DNA of 64,000 bases, taken from assembly GCF_004331385.1 (NCBI RefSeq), contig NZ_SJON01000011.1, forward strand, positions 1 through 64,000, in the 5' to 3' direction. Every line of letters starts with the position of its first letter. Within the stretch, counting starts at the first letter, position 1. The notes beneath the pieces were generated by a model, which saw only the letters and a program-made list of their open reading frames with translations, did not search any database and was not told the DNA's origin. Positions 1-12,538 of the stretch are shown piece after piece. The position numbers and the translations under genes are program-made. The DNA is from Enterobacter quasihormaechei. Its GTDB lineage: Bacteria > Pseudomonadota > Gammaproteobacteria > Enterobacterales > Enterobacteriaceae.

Positions 1-63
1 GGGCCTACGGTAATTATGATGTTTGATGCCCTCACCCAAACCCTCTTCCCGTGGGAGAGGGAA
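1..63. repeat. REP fragment and palindromic intergenic repeat
   Basis: Bases 1-10 read like the end of an enterobacterial REP element (GGGCCTACGG), cut by the window edge. Bases 27-63 hold an imperfect palindrome, CCCTCTTCCC then GGGAGAGGG at 41-61, preceded by TGCCCTCACCC. This resembles a short palindrome dispersed between genes in several enterobacteria. No gene is seen before yicH. Confidence 0.5.
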
Positions 64-73
64 CCAAAACCTC

Positions 74-105
74 GTAGGCCGGGTAAGGCGAAGCCGCCAC
101 CCGGC
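74..105. repeat. REP element downstream of yicH
   Basis: The sequence runs from GTAGGCC to CCCGGC with the central AAGGCGAAGCCGCC core. It matches the enterobacterial repetitive extragenic palindrome and recurs almost unchanged at 15973-16005 and 49189-49220. It lies just past the yicH stop codon, the usual REP position at the 3' end of transcripts. Confidence 0.85.
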
Positions 106-108
106 TTT

Positions 109-1803
109 TTACTGTGCCGGAGCCACCGCCGACACCACGCCGCCGGTCATTGTCTGCTGCACCTGCTGTTTATCCATATTTACCGCGCTCAGCTTCCCAT
201 TCACCGTCGGCTTCAGTGGCACATTCGCCTGCACGCTGCCGCTGGCGGTGAGCTGAATATTGCCGTCCCCCGCAATCGGCAGCGCTGGCCAGCCCCACTG
301 CTGCAATACGTTGAGCGGTACGCCGCGCCCGTTCAGGCTCACGTTGGTTTGCCGCTGGGGCAGCAGTGACACGGTGGCGGTCGCTTCCAGGATCCCTTTC
401 TCGGTAAAGGCGCTCAGGTCGGTAATATTTACCGTCGCGGCGTTGGCGTTCAGCGCCAGCGACGGGCGTCGCACGTCGACGCGGTTAAAGGTTGCTGCCG
501 CGCCGTTCAGGGTTGCGTTACCGCCCCATATGCCCCATTTGCGATCTTTCGCCAGCCGCAGATTTGCGCCATAGCCGTCAAGGGAGGTGATCTGCCACGG
601 GAAGGCAGGATCGATGTCGATCACCAGGTTGCGGCTCAGGCCAAATTTTTTCAGCGTCACGCTGTTCAGCCATGCCGGGAGCGGATCCATCCACAGCGTT
701 TTCCAGTTTTCCGGAAGCGTATATTCCAGCCCGGCAATGGCAACGTCATCCAGCACCAGCGCCTGACCCTCGCGCAGCCAGTTGCCGGAGGTGCGCACCA
801 TGCCCCCTTCCCAGCGGGAGGTGAACTGACGCAGCGCAATGCCCTGAGGCGAGAATTCCGCGTTCAGGATGGGATCAAACAGGTGCAGCGAGCCGTAAAT
901 AAACTCGCTGGCGTTCATGGATAACCGTCCCTCCTGGCTCTGCCAGTCACCTTTACTCAGGGTGAGGTTACGCAGGCTGAGATCGAGGTCGGTTACCGCC
1001 CAGTCAGGCCCCTGTAGACGGGCATCGGTCACGTCCAGCCGCCCAATCTGTAACGAAGGCAGGGTGACGATTGGGGCGAAGAAATCCAGCAGCGATTTGT
1101 CGCTCTGCATGCGGATCTCATTCAGACGCAGGGTATCAATTACCCAGCTGCCGTCAGCATTACGCTGGGCAGAGCCCGTCAGGGAGCCGCGCCCCATATC
1201 GGCGCCGATGGTGTTAAGCACCACCTCATTGCCGTTCAGCTGCCCCTGAATCAGCACGTTATTCGCCGGTATGCCGTTGAGCGTGAGCGAGCCGGCGCTC
1301 ATCTGAATGCGCGCGTTTTTCCCCAGCACGTTACCCGCCTCGGGCTGCCACGGGCTGACGCCGCCCGTAACCTTTTGCGCGCTGAGATCCCACGCCGTGT
1401 TCGGGCTGTTAAAGGCCATGTTATTCAGTTGCAGACGGTCGGCCTGGAACGGCAGCGGCGCCGTCTGCGGCGATAAGTTCAGCGTGCCGTCGGACAGGGT
1501 GATGGCGTCCATGTGCAGCGGGTCGGTGATTTGGCGACTGCTTAAGCCGATATCCACCTTTTTAGCGACCAGCGTGGCCGGTTTGCCATCTCGTCCGAAG
1601 GTGACGTTTTCCAGAAGGATGTGAGAAGGGGATGAAAACCGGTGATCCATCAGGTCAAAGTTGAGCTCGTAATCGGTATTCACCGTGATCCAGCTGCTGA
1701 CCTGCGATGCGCCCCAGCGGGTCTGGAGCAGAAAATAAAAGGCGAGCACTACGATGAGCAGGGCTACCAGAAGATAGATAAGCAGCTTTCCAATAAATTT
1801 CAT
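109..1803 (-). CDS. yicH: AsmA-family inner-membrane protein YicH
   Basis: Protein of 564 residues, close to the roughly 570 of E. coli YicH. Residues 1-27 form one N-terminal hydrophobic anchor (LLIYLLVALLIVVLAFYFLL). A long beta-rich, presumably periplasmic body follows, typical of AsmA-like proteins. AsmA-family proteins are linked to lipid transport or outer-membrane assembly, but the exact role of YicH is not settled. The ATG at 1803 directly precedes the anchor. It shares direction with xanP and lies 120 bp downstream of it. The family call is firm; the function is not. Confidence 0.9.
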   Translation of the reverse strand: MKFIGKLLIYLLVALLIVVLAFYFLLQTRWGASQVSSWITVNTDYELNFDLMDHRFSSPSHILLENVTFGRDGKPATLVAKKVDIGLSSRQITDPLHMDAITLSDGTLNLSPQTAPLPFQADRLQLNNMAFNSPNTAWDLSAQKVTGGVSPWQPEAGNVLGKNARIQMSAGSLTLNGIPANNVLIQGQLNGNEVVLNTIGADMGRGSLTGSAQRNADGSWVIDTLRLNEIRMQSDKSLLDFFAPIVTLPSLQIGRLDVTDARLQGPDWAVTDLDLSLRNLTLSKGDWQSQEGRLSMNASEFIYGSLHLFDPILNAEFSPQGIALRQFTSRWEGGMVRTSGNWLREGQALVLDDVAIAGLEYTLPENWKTLWMDPLPAWLNSVTLKKFGLSRNLVIDIDPAFPWQITSLDGYGANLRLAKDRKWGIWGGNATLNGAAATFNRVDVRRPSLALNANAATVNITDLSAFTEKGILEATATVSLLPQRQTNVSLNGRGVPLNVLQQWGWPALPIAGDGNIQLTASGSVQANVPLKPTVNGKLSAVNMDKQQVQQTMTGGVVSAVAPAQ

Positions 1804-1887
1804 GGTCTTCCTTCCCGCGAAACGTACATAAAGGAGTTATGCACGATTTATGCGCAATGCTCAAGGCGGGAATGGTGTAAAGAGGTG

Positions 1888-1916
1888 TCACGGCAGGCAT
1901 TGACAGCCTGCCGTGA
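1888..1916. terminator. Perfect 11-bp hairpin after xanP
   Basis: TCACGGCAGGC at 1888-1898 is repeated inverted at 1906-1916 around a 7-nt loop. It sits just past the xanP stop. No U-run follows on the minus strand, so it may stabilise the 3' end or weakly terminate rather than act as a strong intrinsic terminator. Confidence 0.5.
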
Positions 1917-1923
1917 GGGGGAA

Positions 1924-3315
1924 TCAGTTCTTTTCAGGCGGGAAAACGAGGTTCAGCACGATAGCGGTAATACCGCCCGCGGCGATGCCGGAAGAGAGCA
2001 GGTTTTTCACCCAGTCCGGAGCAAACTGCAAAATCATCGGCTGCTGGGAGACGCCCAGACCCACGGCGAGCGACAGCGCGATAATCATGATTGCGCGGCG
2101 GTTCAGCGGCTCGCGGGAGACGATACGCACGCCGGAGGCGGCAATGGTGCCAAACATGACCAGCGTCGCGCCGCCCAGTACCGGCTCAGGAATGTGCTGC
2201 ACAAACCCGCTCACTGCCGGGAACAGCCCGAGGACGACCAGCATCAGCGCCACCACGAAGCCCACGTAGCGGCTGGCCACGCCGGTCAGCTGGATCACGC
2301 CGTTGTTCTGGCCAAAGCAGGAGTTCGGGAAAGTGTTGAATACCGCCGAGACAAACGAGTTCAGCCCGTTTGCCAGCACGCCGCCTTTGAGGCGTTTCAT
2401 GTACAGCGGGCCAGAGACCGGCTGCTCGGAAACGTCGGAGGTGGCGGTGATATCGCCGATGGTTTCCAGCGAGGTGATCATAAAGACCAGCATCAGCGGC
2501 AGCAGCAGACTCCAGTCAATGCCCAGGCCGTAGTAGAGCGGCGTTGGCACGGTAATCAGCGCGCTATTAGTCGGCGCGGTGTTTTCCGGCAGCATACCCA
2601 GCGCCCACGCCAGCAGGTAACCGGCCGCCATGGCGATCACCAGTGATGCAACGCGCAGGTACGGGTTACGCTGGCGGTTGAGCAGAATAATGATCGCCAG
2701 CACTACGCCTGCCAGCAGCAGGTTTTTCGGGGCGCCAAAGGTATGGTCGCTCATTGCCGCGTAGCCGCCCCCGATGGAGGTCAGGCCTACCTGAATCAGC
2801 GACAGGCCGATAATCATCACCACCACGCCGGAGACCAGCGGGGTGATCACCCGGCGCGCCAGGTGCAGAACGCGGGAGATAATCATCTCCGTGCAGCTTG
2901 CCAGCATCAGGGTGCCGAAAAGCGCCGCCATCATGGTCGGCACGTCCGCGCCGCCGGTTTTCAGCGCCGTACCGCCCATGATCAGCGGTGCCACAAAGTT
3001 AAAGCTGGTGCCCTGAATCGACAGTAGCCCAGACCCCACCGGACCCCAGGCTTTAATTTGTATGATGGAGGCCACGCCGGAGGCGAACAGAGACATACTG
3101 ATGATGTGCTGCGTATCCTGTGCCGGTAACCCCAGCGCCTGGCAAATCAGCAGCGCCGGCGTAATGACCGCCACGAACATCGCCAGCAGGTGCTGACAGG
3201 CGGCAAAGAGGGTTTGAGGCAGCGGGGGACGATCTTCAAGGCGGTAAATCAGTTCGCTGTTTTGCTTCTGCGCAATCGGTTGCGCATCAGAAGACTCCAG
3301 AGTGTTAACAGACAT
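1924..3315 (-). CDS. xanP: Xanthine:proton symporter XanP
   Basis: Protein of 463 residues from the ATG at 3315, matching the length and N-terminus (MSVNTLESS) of E. coli XanP. An upstream in-frame GTG at 3330 would add five residues and is less likely. It is a nucleobase-ascorbate (NAT/NCS2) family permease that takes up xanthine with protons across the inner membrane. The hydrophilic start ([20 protein letters not shown]) is followed by about 14 hydrophobic segments. The family signature is the NNGVIQLTG region that follows FPNSCFGQ. It is divergent from gltS. Confidence 0.95.
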   Translation of the reverse strand: MSVNTLESSDAQPIAQKQNSELIYRLEDRPPLPQTLFAACQHLLAMFVAVITPALLICQALGLPAQDTQHIISMSLFASGVASIIQIKAWGPVGSGLLSIQGTSFNFVAPLIMGGTALKTGGADVPTMMAALFGTLMLASCTEMIISRVLHLARRVITPLVSGVVVMIIGLSLIQVGLTSIGGGYAAMSDHTFGAPKNLLLAGVVLAIIILLNRQRNPYLRVASLVIAMAAGYLLAWALGMLPENTAPTNSALITVPTPLYYGLGIDWSLLLPLMLVFMITSLETIGDITATSDVSEQPVSGPLYMKRLKGGVLANGLNSFVSAVFNTFPNSCFGQNNGVIQLTGVASRYVGFVVALMLVVLGLFPAVSGFVQHIPEPVLGGATLVMFGTIAASGVRIVSREPLNRRAIMIIALSLAVGLGVSQQPMILQFAPDWVKNLLSSGIAAGGITAIVLNLVFPPEKN

Positions 3316-3540
3316 CGGCGGCAATCCCACGGTGGAAAAGCGGGCATTTTAGCTGACCATCTGGTAAAAGCAAACGATTGCCAGCAAAAAAAAGAGAGAA
3401 AATCTGCCGGTGTGAGCAGGTTTTCTACAACCAACAGGAAAAAAAAATTACACTTTTCGCGCCGGCGGCTCATGACGAGCATCACCCGGCCCAGGATAAC
3501 GCCGCGTGTGTATGGAACACGCGCATAACAGGAGCCTTCT

Positions 3541-4743
3541 ATGATTCATCTCGATACGTTGTCGACCCTTGTTGCCGCAACGCTGGTTCTTCTGCTTGGT
3601 CGCAAGCTGGTACACAGTGTTTCCTTTCTGAAAAAGTACACCATTCCTGAACCCGTCGCCGGTGGATTGCTGGTGGCGCTGGCCCTGCTGGTGCTGAAAA
3701 AAAGCATGGGCTGGGAAATCGATTTTGATATGTCCCTGAAAGATCCGCTGATGCTGGCTTTCTTTGCCACTATCGGCCTGAACGCCAACCTCGCAAGCCT
3801 GCGTTCGGGCGGCAAGGTGCTGGGCGTTTTTCTGATTGTCGTGGTGGGCCTGCTGCTGATGCAAAACGCCATCGGCATCGGTATGGCGTCGCTGCTGGGG
3901 CTGGATCCGCTGATGGGCCTGCTGGCGGGGTCGATTACCCTCTCAGGCGGCCACGGAACGGGCGCGGCGTGGAGCAAGCTGTTCATCGAACGCTATGGCT
4001 TTGAAAACGCAACGGAAGTGGCGATGGCCTGCGCGACCTTTGGTCTGGTGCTTGGCGGCCTGATTGGTGGCCCGGTGGCGCGCTATCTGGTGAAGCACTC
4101 CACCACGCCGGAAGGCAGACCAGACGATGAAATGGTCCCGACCGCGTTTGAAAAACCGGACGTTGGCCGCAGCATCACCTCGCTGGTGATGATTGAAACC
4201 ATCGCCATGATTGCCATCTGCCTCACCGTGGGCAAAATCGTTGCGCAATGGCTGGCGGGAACGGCGTTCGAACTGCCAACCTTTGTCTGCGTGCTGTTTA
4301 TCGGGGTGATCCTGAGCAACGGTCTGGCGCAGATGGGCTTCTACCGCGTCTTTGAACGCGCGGTGTCCGTGCTCGGGAACGTCAGCCTGTCGCTGTTCCT
4401 GGCAATGGCGCTGATGAGCCTCAAGCTGTGGGAACTCGCCTCGCTGGCGCTGCCGATGGTGGCGATTCTGGCGGTGCAGGCCGTGTTTATGGCGCTGTAT
4501 GCCATCTTTGTCACCTGGCGGATGATGGGCAAAAACTACGATGCGGCGGTGCTGGCAGCAGGACACTGCGGGTTTGGACTGGGGGCAACGCCAACGGCCA
4601 TCGCCAACATGCAGGCGATCACCGAACGGTTCGGCCCATCGCACATGGCGTTCCTGGTGGTGCCGATGGTGGGCGCATTCTTCATTGATATCGTCAACGC
4701 GCTGGTGATTAAGCTCTACCTGATGCTGCCGATGTTTGGCTGA
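3541..4743 (+). CDS. gltS: Sodium/glutamate symporter GltS
   Basis: Protein of 400 residues (E. coli GltS has 401), an integral inner-membrane protein importing glutamate with Na+. It has two inverted halves with glycine-rich reentrant motifs: LSGGHGTGAAW around residues 136-146 and AGHCGFGLGATPTAI around 340-354. An AGGAG ribosome binding site lies a few bases before the ATG. It is divergent from xanP, and its stop is only a few bases from that of the convergent recG, with no hairpin terminator visible between them. Confidence 0.96.
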   Translation: MIHLDTLSTLVAATLVLLLGRKLVHSVSFLKKYTIPEPVAGGLLVALALLVLKKSMGWEIDFDMSLKDPLMLAFFATIGLNANLASLRSGGKVLGVFLIVVVGLLLMQNAIGIGMASLLGLDPLMGLLAGSITLSGGHGTGAAWSKLFIERYGFENATEVAMACATFGLVLGGLIGGPVARYLVKHSTTPEGRPDDEMVPTAFEKPDVGRSITSLVMIETIAMIAICLTVGKIVAQWLAGTAFELPTFVCVLFIGVILSNGLAQMGFYRVFERAVSVLGNVSLSLFLAMALMSLKLWELASLALPMVAILAVQAVFMALYAIFVTWRMMGKNYDAAVLAAGHCGFGLGATPTAIANMQAITERFGPSHMAFLVVPMVGAFFIDIVNALVIKLYLMLPMFG

Positions 4744-4746
4744 CCG

Positions 4747-6828
4747 TCAGGCGTTGGAATACCGCTCGGTTTCCGGCATCCAGCGTTCAATCAACGCTGC
4801 CGCCTGTTCGGGGTAGCGTTCATGAATATGGCGCGCAAGGCGTTGTACTTCGGGGATCATGGCCTGATCGCGCAGCAAATCCGCCACTTTAAATTCGGCG
4901 TTACCCGTCTGACGCGTGCCCAGCAGTTCGCCCGGGCCGCGGATCTCCAGATCTTTTTGCGCGATGACGAAGCCGTCATTGCTGTCGCGTAAGACCTGCA
5001 ACCGCATCTGCGCGGTTTTCGACAGCGGGGCTTTGTAGAGCAGCACGCAGTGAGAGGCGATCGCGCCACGGCCCACGCGGCCTCGCAGCTGGTGGAGCTG
5101 CGCAAGACCCAGACGCTCCGGGTTCTCAATAATCATCAGGCTGGAGTTTGGCACGTCCACGCCCACTTCAATGACCGTCGTGGCGACCAACAAATGCAGC
5201 TCACCCTGCTTGAACGACTGCATCACCGCCTGCTTCTCGGCGGGCTTCATGCGCCCGTGCACCAGACCAACGTTCAGCTCCGGCAGGGCGAGCTTCAGCT
5301 CTTCCCACGTGGCTTCGGCAGCCTGGGCTTCCAGCAGCTCAGACTCTTCAATCAGGGTACAGACCCAGTAAGCCTGGCGGCCTTCCTGCGTGCAGGCGTT
5401 GCGCACACGGTCAATAATGTCGCTGCGGCGCGTGTCCGGAATGGCGACCGTGGTCACCGGCGTACGGCCCGGCGGCAGTTCGTCGATGGTGGAGGTATCC
5501 AGATCGGCATAGGCCGTCATCGCCAGGGTGCGCGGGATAGGCGTGGCGGTCATGATCAGCTGATGCGGATGGAAGCCCTGTTGCAGGCCTTTCTCCCACA
5601 GCGCCAGACGCTGATGCACACCAAAGCGGTGCTGTTCGTCGATAATGACCAGCGCCAGGCCGTTAAACTGCACCTGTTCCTGGAAAATAGCGTGTGTGCC
5701 GACAATCATCTGCACCTGCCCGCTGGCAATGGCTTCCTGCTGCGCAAGGCGCGCTTTGCCCTTCTGCTTCCCGGCCAGCCAGCCCACTTCGATGCCCAGC
5801 GGGGCGAACCAGTTACGGAAATTGTTGGCATGCTGCTCGGCCAGCAGTTCCGTCGGCGCCATCAGCGCCACCTGCTTGCCGTGGGCGATGGCGCGTAACG
5901 CGGCCAGCGCGGCGACCAGCGTTTTACCGGAACCGACATCGCCCTGCACCAGGCGCATCATCGGCACGTCAAGCGCCATATCGCGTTCGATCTCGGCGGT
6001 GACCCGCGCCTGTGCGCCGGTGGGTTTAAACGGGAGTGAGGCCAGCAGCTTATCCTTGAGTTCATCGCGCTGGCTTAATGGCTGCGCGTGGAAGCGCTGC
6101 GCACCTGCGCGCAGTGCCAGCATGCTCAGGTTATGAGCCAGTAATTCCTCAAGGATAAGACGCCGTTGGGCGGGGTGTTTACCGCTTTCTAAATCAATAA
6201 GCTGAAGCGTTGGCGGTGGACGGTGCAGGGTGCGCAACGCCTCCGGCAGGCTCATCATGCCCTGCGCCAGCTCCGGTGGCAGCAGCTCGTTAATGGCGCA
6301 GGTATCGAGCAGCTCCAGCGCCTGGTCGGTGAGCTTGCGCAGCGTTGCCTGCTTGATGCCCTCGGTGGTCGGATAGACCGGCGTGAGCGTCTCCTGTAGC
6401 TCAGGTGAGCTAAGATCGCCCTGCACGCGGTATTCCGGGTGGATCATCTCCGCGCCGTATTTGCCACGTTTCGCTTCGCCGTACGCGAGCACGCGTCGTC
6501 CCGTGGCAAGGCTGTTTTTCATCGCCGCGCTGAAGTTGAAAAAGCGCAGGGTAAGAATGCCGGTCCCGTCGCTGATCTGGCAGGTCATCATCCTGCGTCC
6601 GCCAAAGGTGATGTTGCAGTTCAGCACTTCCCCTTCAACGGTGGCATAGATGGCAGGCAGCAGATCGCCAATCTTATAAAGCTGGGTGCGGTCTTCGTAA
6701 CGCAGGGGGAGGTGGAGCAGGAGATCCTGCACGGTGTGCAGGCCAATTTTGGCCAGTTTACTGCTTTGTGCCGCGCCCACGCCCGTCAGGCTGTTGAGCG
6801 GTATGGCGTCCAGCAGGCGGCCTTTCAT
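4747..6828 (-). CDS. recG: ATP-dependent DNA helicase RecG
   Basis: Protein of 693 residues, full length. It drives branch migration and regression of stalled forks and Holliday junctions in the cytoplasm. An N-terminal wedge/OB domain comes first. Walker A GDVGSGKT lies at about 296-303, DEQH (motif II) at 397-400, then helicase motifs TATPIPRT and the late QLRGRVGRG. It is the last gene of the gmk-rpoZ-spoT-trmH-recG series, three bases after trmH, the same arrangement as in E. coli. Confidence 0.97.
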   Translation of the reverse strand: MKGRLLDAIPLNSLTGVGAAQSSKLAKIGLHTVQDLLLHLPLRYEDRTQLYKIGDLLPAIYATVEGEVLNCNITFGGRRMMTCQISDGTGILTLRFFNFSAAMKNSLATGRRVLAYGEAKRGKYGAEMIHPEYRVQGDLSSPELQETLTPVYPTTEGIKQATLRKLTDQALELLDTCAINELLPPELAQGMMSLPEALRTLHRPPPTLQLIDLESGKHPAQRRLILEELLAHNLSMLALRAGAQRFHAQPLSQRDELKDKLLASLPFKPTGAQARVTAEIERDMALDVPMMRLVQGDVGSGKTLVAALAALRAIAHGKQVALMAPTELLAEQHANNFRNWFAPLGIEVGWLAGKQKGKARLAQQEAIASGQVQMIVGTHAIFQEQVQFNGLALVIIDEQHRFGVHQRLALWEKGLQQGFHPHQLIMTATPIPRTLAMTAYADLDTSTIDELPPGRTPVTTVAIPDTRRSDIIDRVRNACTQEGRQAYWVCTLIEESELLEAQAAEATWEELKLALPELNVGLVHGRMKPAEKQAVMQSFKQGELHLLVATTVIEVGVDVPNSSLMIIENPERLGLAQLHQLRGRVGRGAIASHCVLLYKAPLSKTAQMRLQVLRDSNDGFVIAQKDLEIRGPGELLGTRQTGNAEFKVADLLRDQAMIPEVQRLARHIHERYPEQAAALIERWMPETERYSNA

Positions 6829-6831
6829 CTT

Positions 6832-7521
6832 TTACCCTGCGTACTGCATGGTGGACCACCACTCGGCATCGGCTTCAATTTCGCCCTGCGCGTTGACGTG
6901 GGGGTAAGGCAATTTCTTCTGCTTCGCAACGCGAGCCAGCACCGGATAGCCACCTTCAAACAGCAGGCGCTGCTGCTCATCTTCCGGCAGCATGCTGTTG
7001 CTGCGCTCGTACATGCCGGCGTTCTGACGCTGGCGCTGCGCTTCGTACAGAATCAGCGCAGAGGCGACCGACACGTTGAGCGACTGGACCATGCCGATCA
7101 TCGGAATGATGATGTCCCGATCGGCCAGTTCCAGTGCTTCCTGCGTGATCCCCGTTTTCTCCTGGCCCATTAAAATACAGGTTGGACGGGTATAGTCGAT
7201 CTCACGGAAATCCACGGCTTTAGCAGAGAGGTTGGTTGCCAGAACCTGCATACCACGCCCTTTCAGGTGCGAGACCGCTTCACCAATGCTCTGGTGCGTT
7301 TTAACGGATACCCAGCTGTTGCTGCCTGCGGCGGTGGAGGCCATGGTACGCATACGTGCGCCCGGCCAGACGGCGTGTACTTCATGCACGCCGACGGCAT
7401 CTGCGGTGCGGACGATAGCAGAGACGTTATGAGGTTTATGGACCTGCTCCATGCAGACCGTCAGATCAGGCTGACGCCTGGCGAGCATTTCGCAGATTCG
7501 CTCGTAACGTTTTGAATTCAT
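6832..7521 (-). CDS. trmH: tRNA (guanosine-18-2'-O)-methyltransferase TrmH
   Basis: Protein of 229 residues, the SpoU/TrmH SPOUT-class methyltransferase that makes Gm18 in tRNA using S-adenosylmethionine. Conserved SPOUT pieces are visible: NVSAIVRTADAVG near the N-terminus, LMGQEKTGIT, and the knot-forming IPMIGMVQSLNVSVASALIL. The C-terminal extension ending WWSTMQYAG is typical of the enterobacterial enzyme. It begins four bases after spoT ends, so translation is probably coupled. Confidence 0.96.
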   Translation of the reverse strand: MNSKRYERICEMLARRQPDLTVCMEQVHKPHNVSAIVRTADAVGVHEVHAVWPGARMRTMASTAAGSNSWVSVKTHQSIGEAVSHLKGRGMQVLATNLSAKAVDFREIDYTRPTCILMGQEKTGITQEALELADRDIIIPMIGMVQSLNVSVASALILYEAQRQRQNAGMYERSNSMLPEDEQQRLLFEGGYPVLARVAKQKKLPYPHVNAQGEIEADAEWWSTMQYAG

Positions 7522-7525
7522 AATG

Positions 7526-9640
7526 CTAGTTTCGGTTTCGGGTGACTTTAATGACGTCCGGCATCACGCGGATCTTGCGCATAATATTCGCCAGATGCAC
7601 GCGGTCACGGGCGGTCAGGCGAATAAAGGCGCTGTAAACGCGGCCATCTTTTTCTTCCGTATTCAGGCTCTGAATGTTGGACGAGGCCGTGTTGATCGCT
7701 GCCGTCAGGTTCGCCAGTGCACCCTGGTGGTTAAACATATCCACCTTGATTTCAGTAATAAATTCCTGCGCCGTCTCTTTATCCCACTCGACCGCCATGA
7801 ACTTCTCAGGCTCTTTCTGGTAGCCACGGATGTTACGGCAGGATTCGTGGTGGATCACCAGCCCTTTACCTGGGCTGACGTGCGCAATAATCGGGTCGCC
7901 CGGGATAGGACGGCAGCATTTGGCGAAGGTGATGAGCACCCCGTCAGCGCCTTTGATCGGCAGGTGACCATGATTTTGTGCGTTAGCTGGAACGGCTGTC
8001 GTTTCGCCCTGTTGCAGGTTCTTCGCCACGACCACGCTCATGGCGTTGCCGAGGCCAATCTCAGCCAGCAGGTCATCCAGCGAGGCGAGCTTCATACGCT
8101 CCAGCTCATGCTGAATGTTCTCTGGCGGGATTTCAGCCAGTTTGCGACTGCCACCCAGCGCGTGATTGAGCAGACGACGCCCCAGGCTGACGGAGTCGTC
8201 ACGCTTGAGGTTTTTCAGCAGCTGGCGGATTTTTGCGCGCGCTTTTGAGCTCACGACAAAGTTCAGCCAGGCGGCGTTAGGCCGTGCGCCCGGCGCGGTA
8301 ATAATTTCTACCGTCTGTCCGCTGAAGAGCGGCTGGGAGAGCGGGTAAGGCTGTCTGTCGACGCGGGCACCTACGCAGGCATGGCCGATATCGGTATGCA
8401 CGGCGTACGCGAAGTCGACCGGTGTCGCGCCCGCAGGCAGTTCGACAATGCGCCCTTCCGGCGTGAAAACGTAAATCTCATCCGGGAAGAGATCGGATTT
8501 AACGCTCTCGATAAATTCAAACGAGCTACCTGCACTCTGTTGCAGCTCCAGCAGGCTCTGCATCCAGCGTTGGGCGCGGATTTGCGCGGTAGTGCTGCTT
8601 TCGCCACCGTGCTCTTTATAGGCCCAGTGCGCCGCGACACCCATCTCTGCCATTTGATCCATGTCTTCGGTACGAATTTGTACCTCAACAGGGACACCGT
8701 GCGGGCCAATCATGGAGGTGTGCAAAGATTGATATCCGTTCGCTTTTGGAATGGCAATGTAATCTTTGACGCGCCCCGGACGTGGCTTGTACAGGCTGTG
8801 CATCTGCCCCAGCACGCGATAGCAGGTGTCTGAGTCATGGACGATCACGCGAAACGCATAAATATCCATGATTGAGTGAAAACGCTGCTCTTTAAGCACC
8901 ATTTTGCAGTAGATAGAGTACAAATGCTTTTCGCGACCGCTCACGCGGCACGGTATACCGGCTTCCTGCAAACGCCCTTCGATTTCAGAGAGGATCTTTT
9001 GAATCATCTCTTTACGGTTGCCGCGAGCGGCTTTCACCACCTCTTTAATCACGCGATAGCGGTTCGGGTACAACGCCTCAAAACCCAGCTCTTCCAGCTC
9101 GGTTTTAATATGATGTATACCTAAACGGTGCGCCAGCGGACTGTAGATTTCGAGGGTTTCACGGGCGATGCGGCGACGTTTATCCGGGCGAAGTGAGCCC
9201 AGCGTGCGCATATTGTGGGTGCGGTCAGCAAGTTTGATGAGAATGACGCGGATATCCTGCACCATCGCCATGATCATCTTGCGAAAGTTTTCGGCTTGCG
9301 CCTCTTTCTTGTCGCGGAATTTCAGCTTATCAAGCTTAGAGACCCCTTCCACCAGCTCGGCAACGCTTTTGCCAAACAGCTGTTCCATATCCTGGTAGGT
9401 GGCAGGGGTATCTTCGATCACGTCATGCAGCAGGGCGGCCATCAGCGTTTCGTAGTCGAGTTTCATCTCGGCCAGAATACAGGCTACCGCTACCGGGTGC
9501 GTGATGTAAGGTTCACCGCTTGAACGTGTCTGGCCCTCGTGAGCGTCACGTGCAACGAGATACGCCTGCTGAAGACGCTTAATCTGGTCTTCAGGCAGGT
9601 AGGTTTGAATCAGTTGATTCAGGCTTTCAAACAGATACAA
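7526..9640 (-). CDS. spoT: Bifunctional (p)ppGpp synthetase/hydrolase SpoT
   Basis: Protein of 704 residues (E. coli has 702). It hydrolyses and weakly makes the alarmone (p)ppGpp. The N-terminal HD hydrolase domain keeps its metal-binding residues (ITHPVAVA at about 46-53, HD at 72-73 in LLHDVIEDT). A RelA/SpoT synthetase region follows around 240-350, then TGS (from about 385) and a C-terminal ACT domain (from about 625). The intact HD motif separates it from the hydrolase-dead RelA. It lies between rpoZ and trmH as in E. coli. Confidence 0.97.
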   Translation of the reverse strand: MYLFESLNQLIQTYLPEDQIKRLQQAYLVARDAHEGQTRSSGEPYITHPVAVACILAEMKLDYETLMAALLHDVIEDTPATYQDMEQLFGKSVAELVEGVSKLDKLKFRDKKEAQAENFRKMIMAMVQDIRVILIKLADRTHNMRTLGSLRPDKRRRIARETLEIYSPLAHRLGIHHIKTELEELGFEALYPNRYRVIKEVVKAARGNRKEMIQKILSEIEGRLQEAGIPCRVSGREKHLYSIYCKMVLKEQRFHSIMDIYAFRVIVHDSDTCYRVLGQMHSLYKPRPGRVKDYIAIPKANGYQSLHTSMIGPHGVPVEVQIRTEDMDQMAEMGVAAHWAYKEHGGESSTTAQIRAQRWMQSLLELQQSAGSSFEFIESVKSDLFPDEIYVFTPEGRIVELPAGATPVDFAYAVHTDIGHACVGARVDRQPYPLSQPLFSGQTVEIITAPGARPNAAWLNFVVSSKARAKIRQLLKNLKRDDSVSLGRRLLNHALGGSRKLAEIPPENIQHELERMKLASLDDLLAEIGLGNAMSVVVAKNLQQGETTAVPANAQNHGHLPIKGADGVLITFAKCCRPIPGDPIIAHVSPGKGLVIHHESCRNIRGYQKEPEKFMAVEWDKETAQEFITEIKVDMFNHQGALANLTAAINTASSNIQSLNTEEKDGRVYSAFIRLTARDRVHLANIMRKIRVMPDVIKVTRNRN

Positions 9641-9659
9641 GGGCGACCCGCAGGTTTAA

Positions 9660-9935
9660 TTAACGACGACCTTCAGCAATAGCGGTAACAGCTTGTAATT
9701 CAGCGGCTTCCTGCTCTTGCTGCTCCTGGCGCTCACGCACGTCGAGGATCTGGTTGTTGATCAGACCTTCTTCGATTTCGCGAAGTGCAATAACGGTGGT
9801 TTTATCGTTTTCTTCCGGTACCAGCGGATCTTTACCGCCTACCTGCATCTGACGAGCGCGACGCGCGGCGACCAGCACCAGGTCAAAACGGTTACCAATT
9901 TTCTCTACAGCGTCCTGAACAGTTACGCGTGCCAT
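9660..9935 (-). CDS. rpoZ: RNA polymerase omega subunit
   Basis: Protein of 91 residues, identical in length to E. coli omega. It assists assembly of RNA polymerase by chaperoning beta prime and takes part in ppGpp binding at that interface. The conserved start ([20 protein letters not shown]) and RRARQM are present. It lies 19 bases before spoT and downstream of gmk, so GTP metabolism, a ppGpp target subunit and the ppGpp enzyme are cotranscribed. Confidence 0.97.
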
Positions 9936-9989
9936 ACTTAAAATGCTCCACAGGTGAAGAAATGACTGGGCATGATACTGAAAGTGGGT

Positions 9990-10631
<642 letters not shown>

Positions 10632-10688
10632 TTAACGAAGAAGTCCTACATACGGGCTTATTATACACGTCGCCGCTGTGTGACGTAG

Positions 10689-12533
<1,845 letters not shown>

Positions 12534-12538
12534 TCTGC

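Noticed and set aside
1642-2646. A 334-codon open frame opposite xanP and yicH
   Set aside because: It spans the antisense of two real genes and their spacer; composition (H, Q, R rich) is that of a shadow frame.
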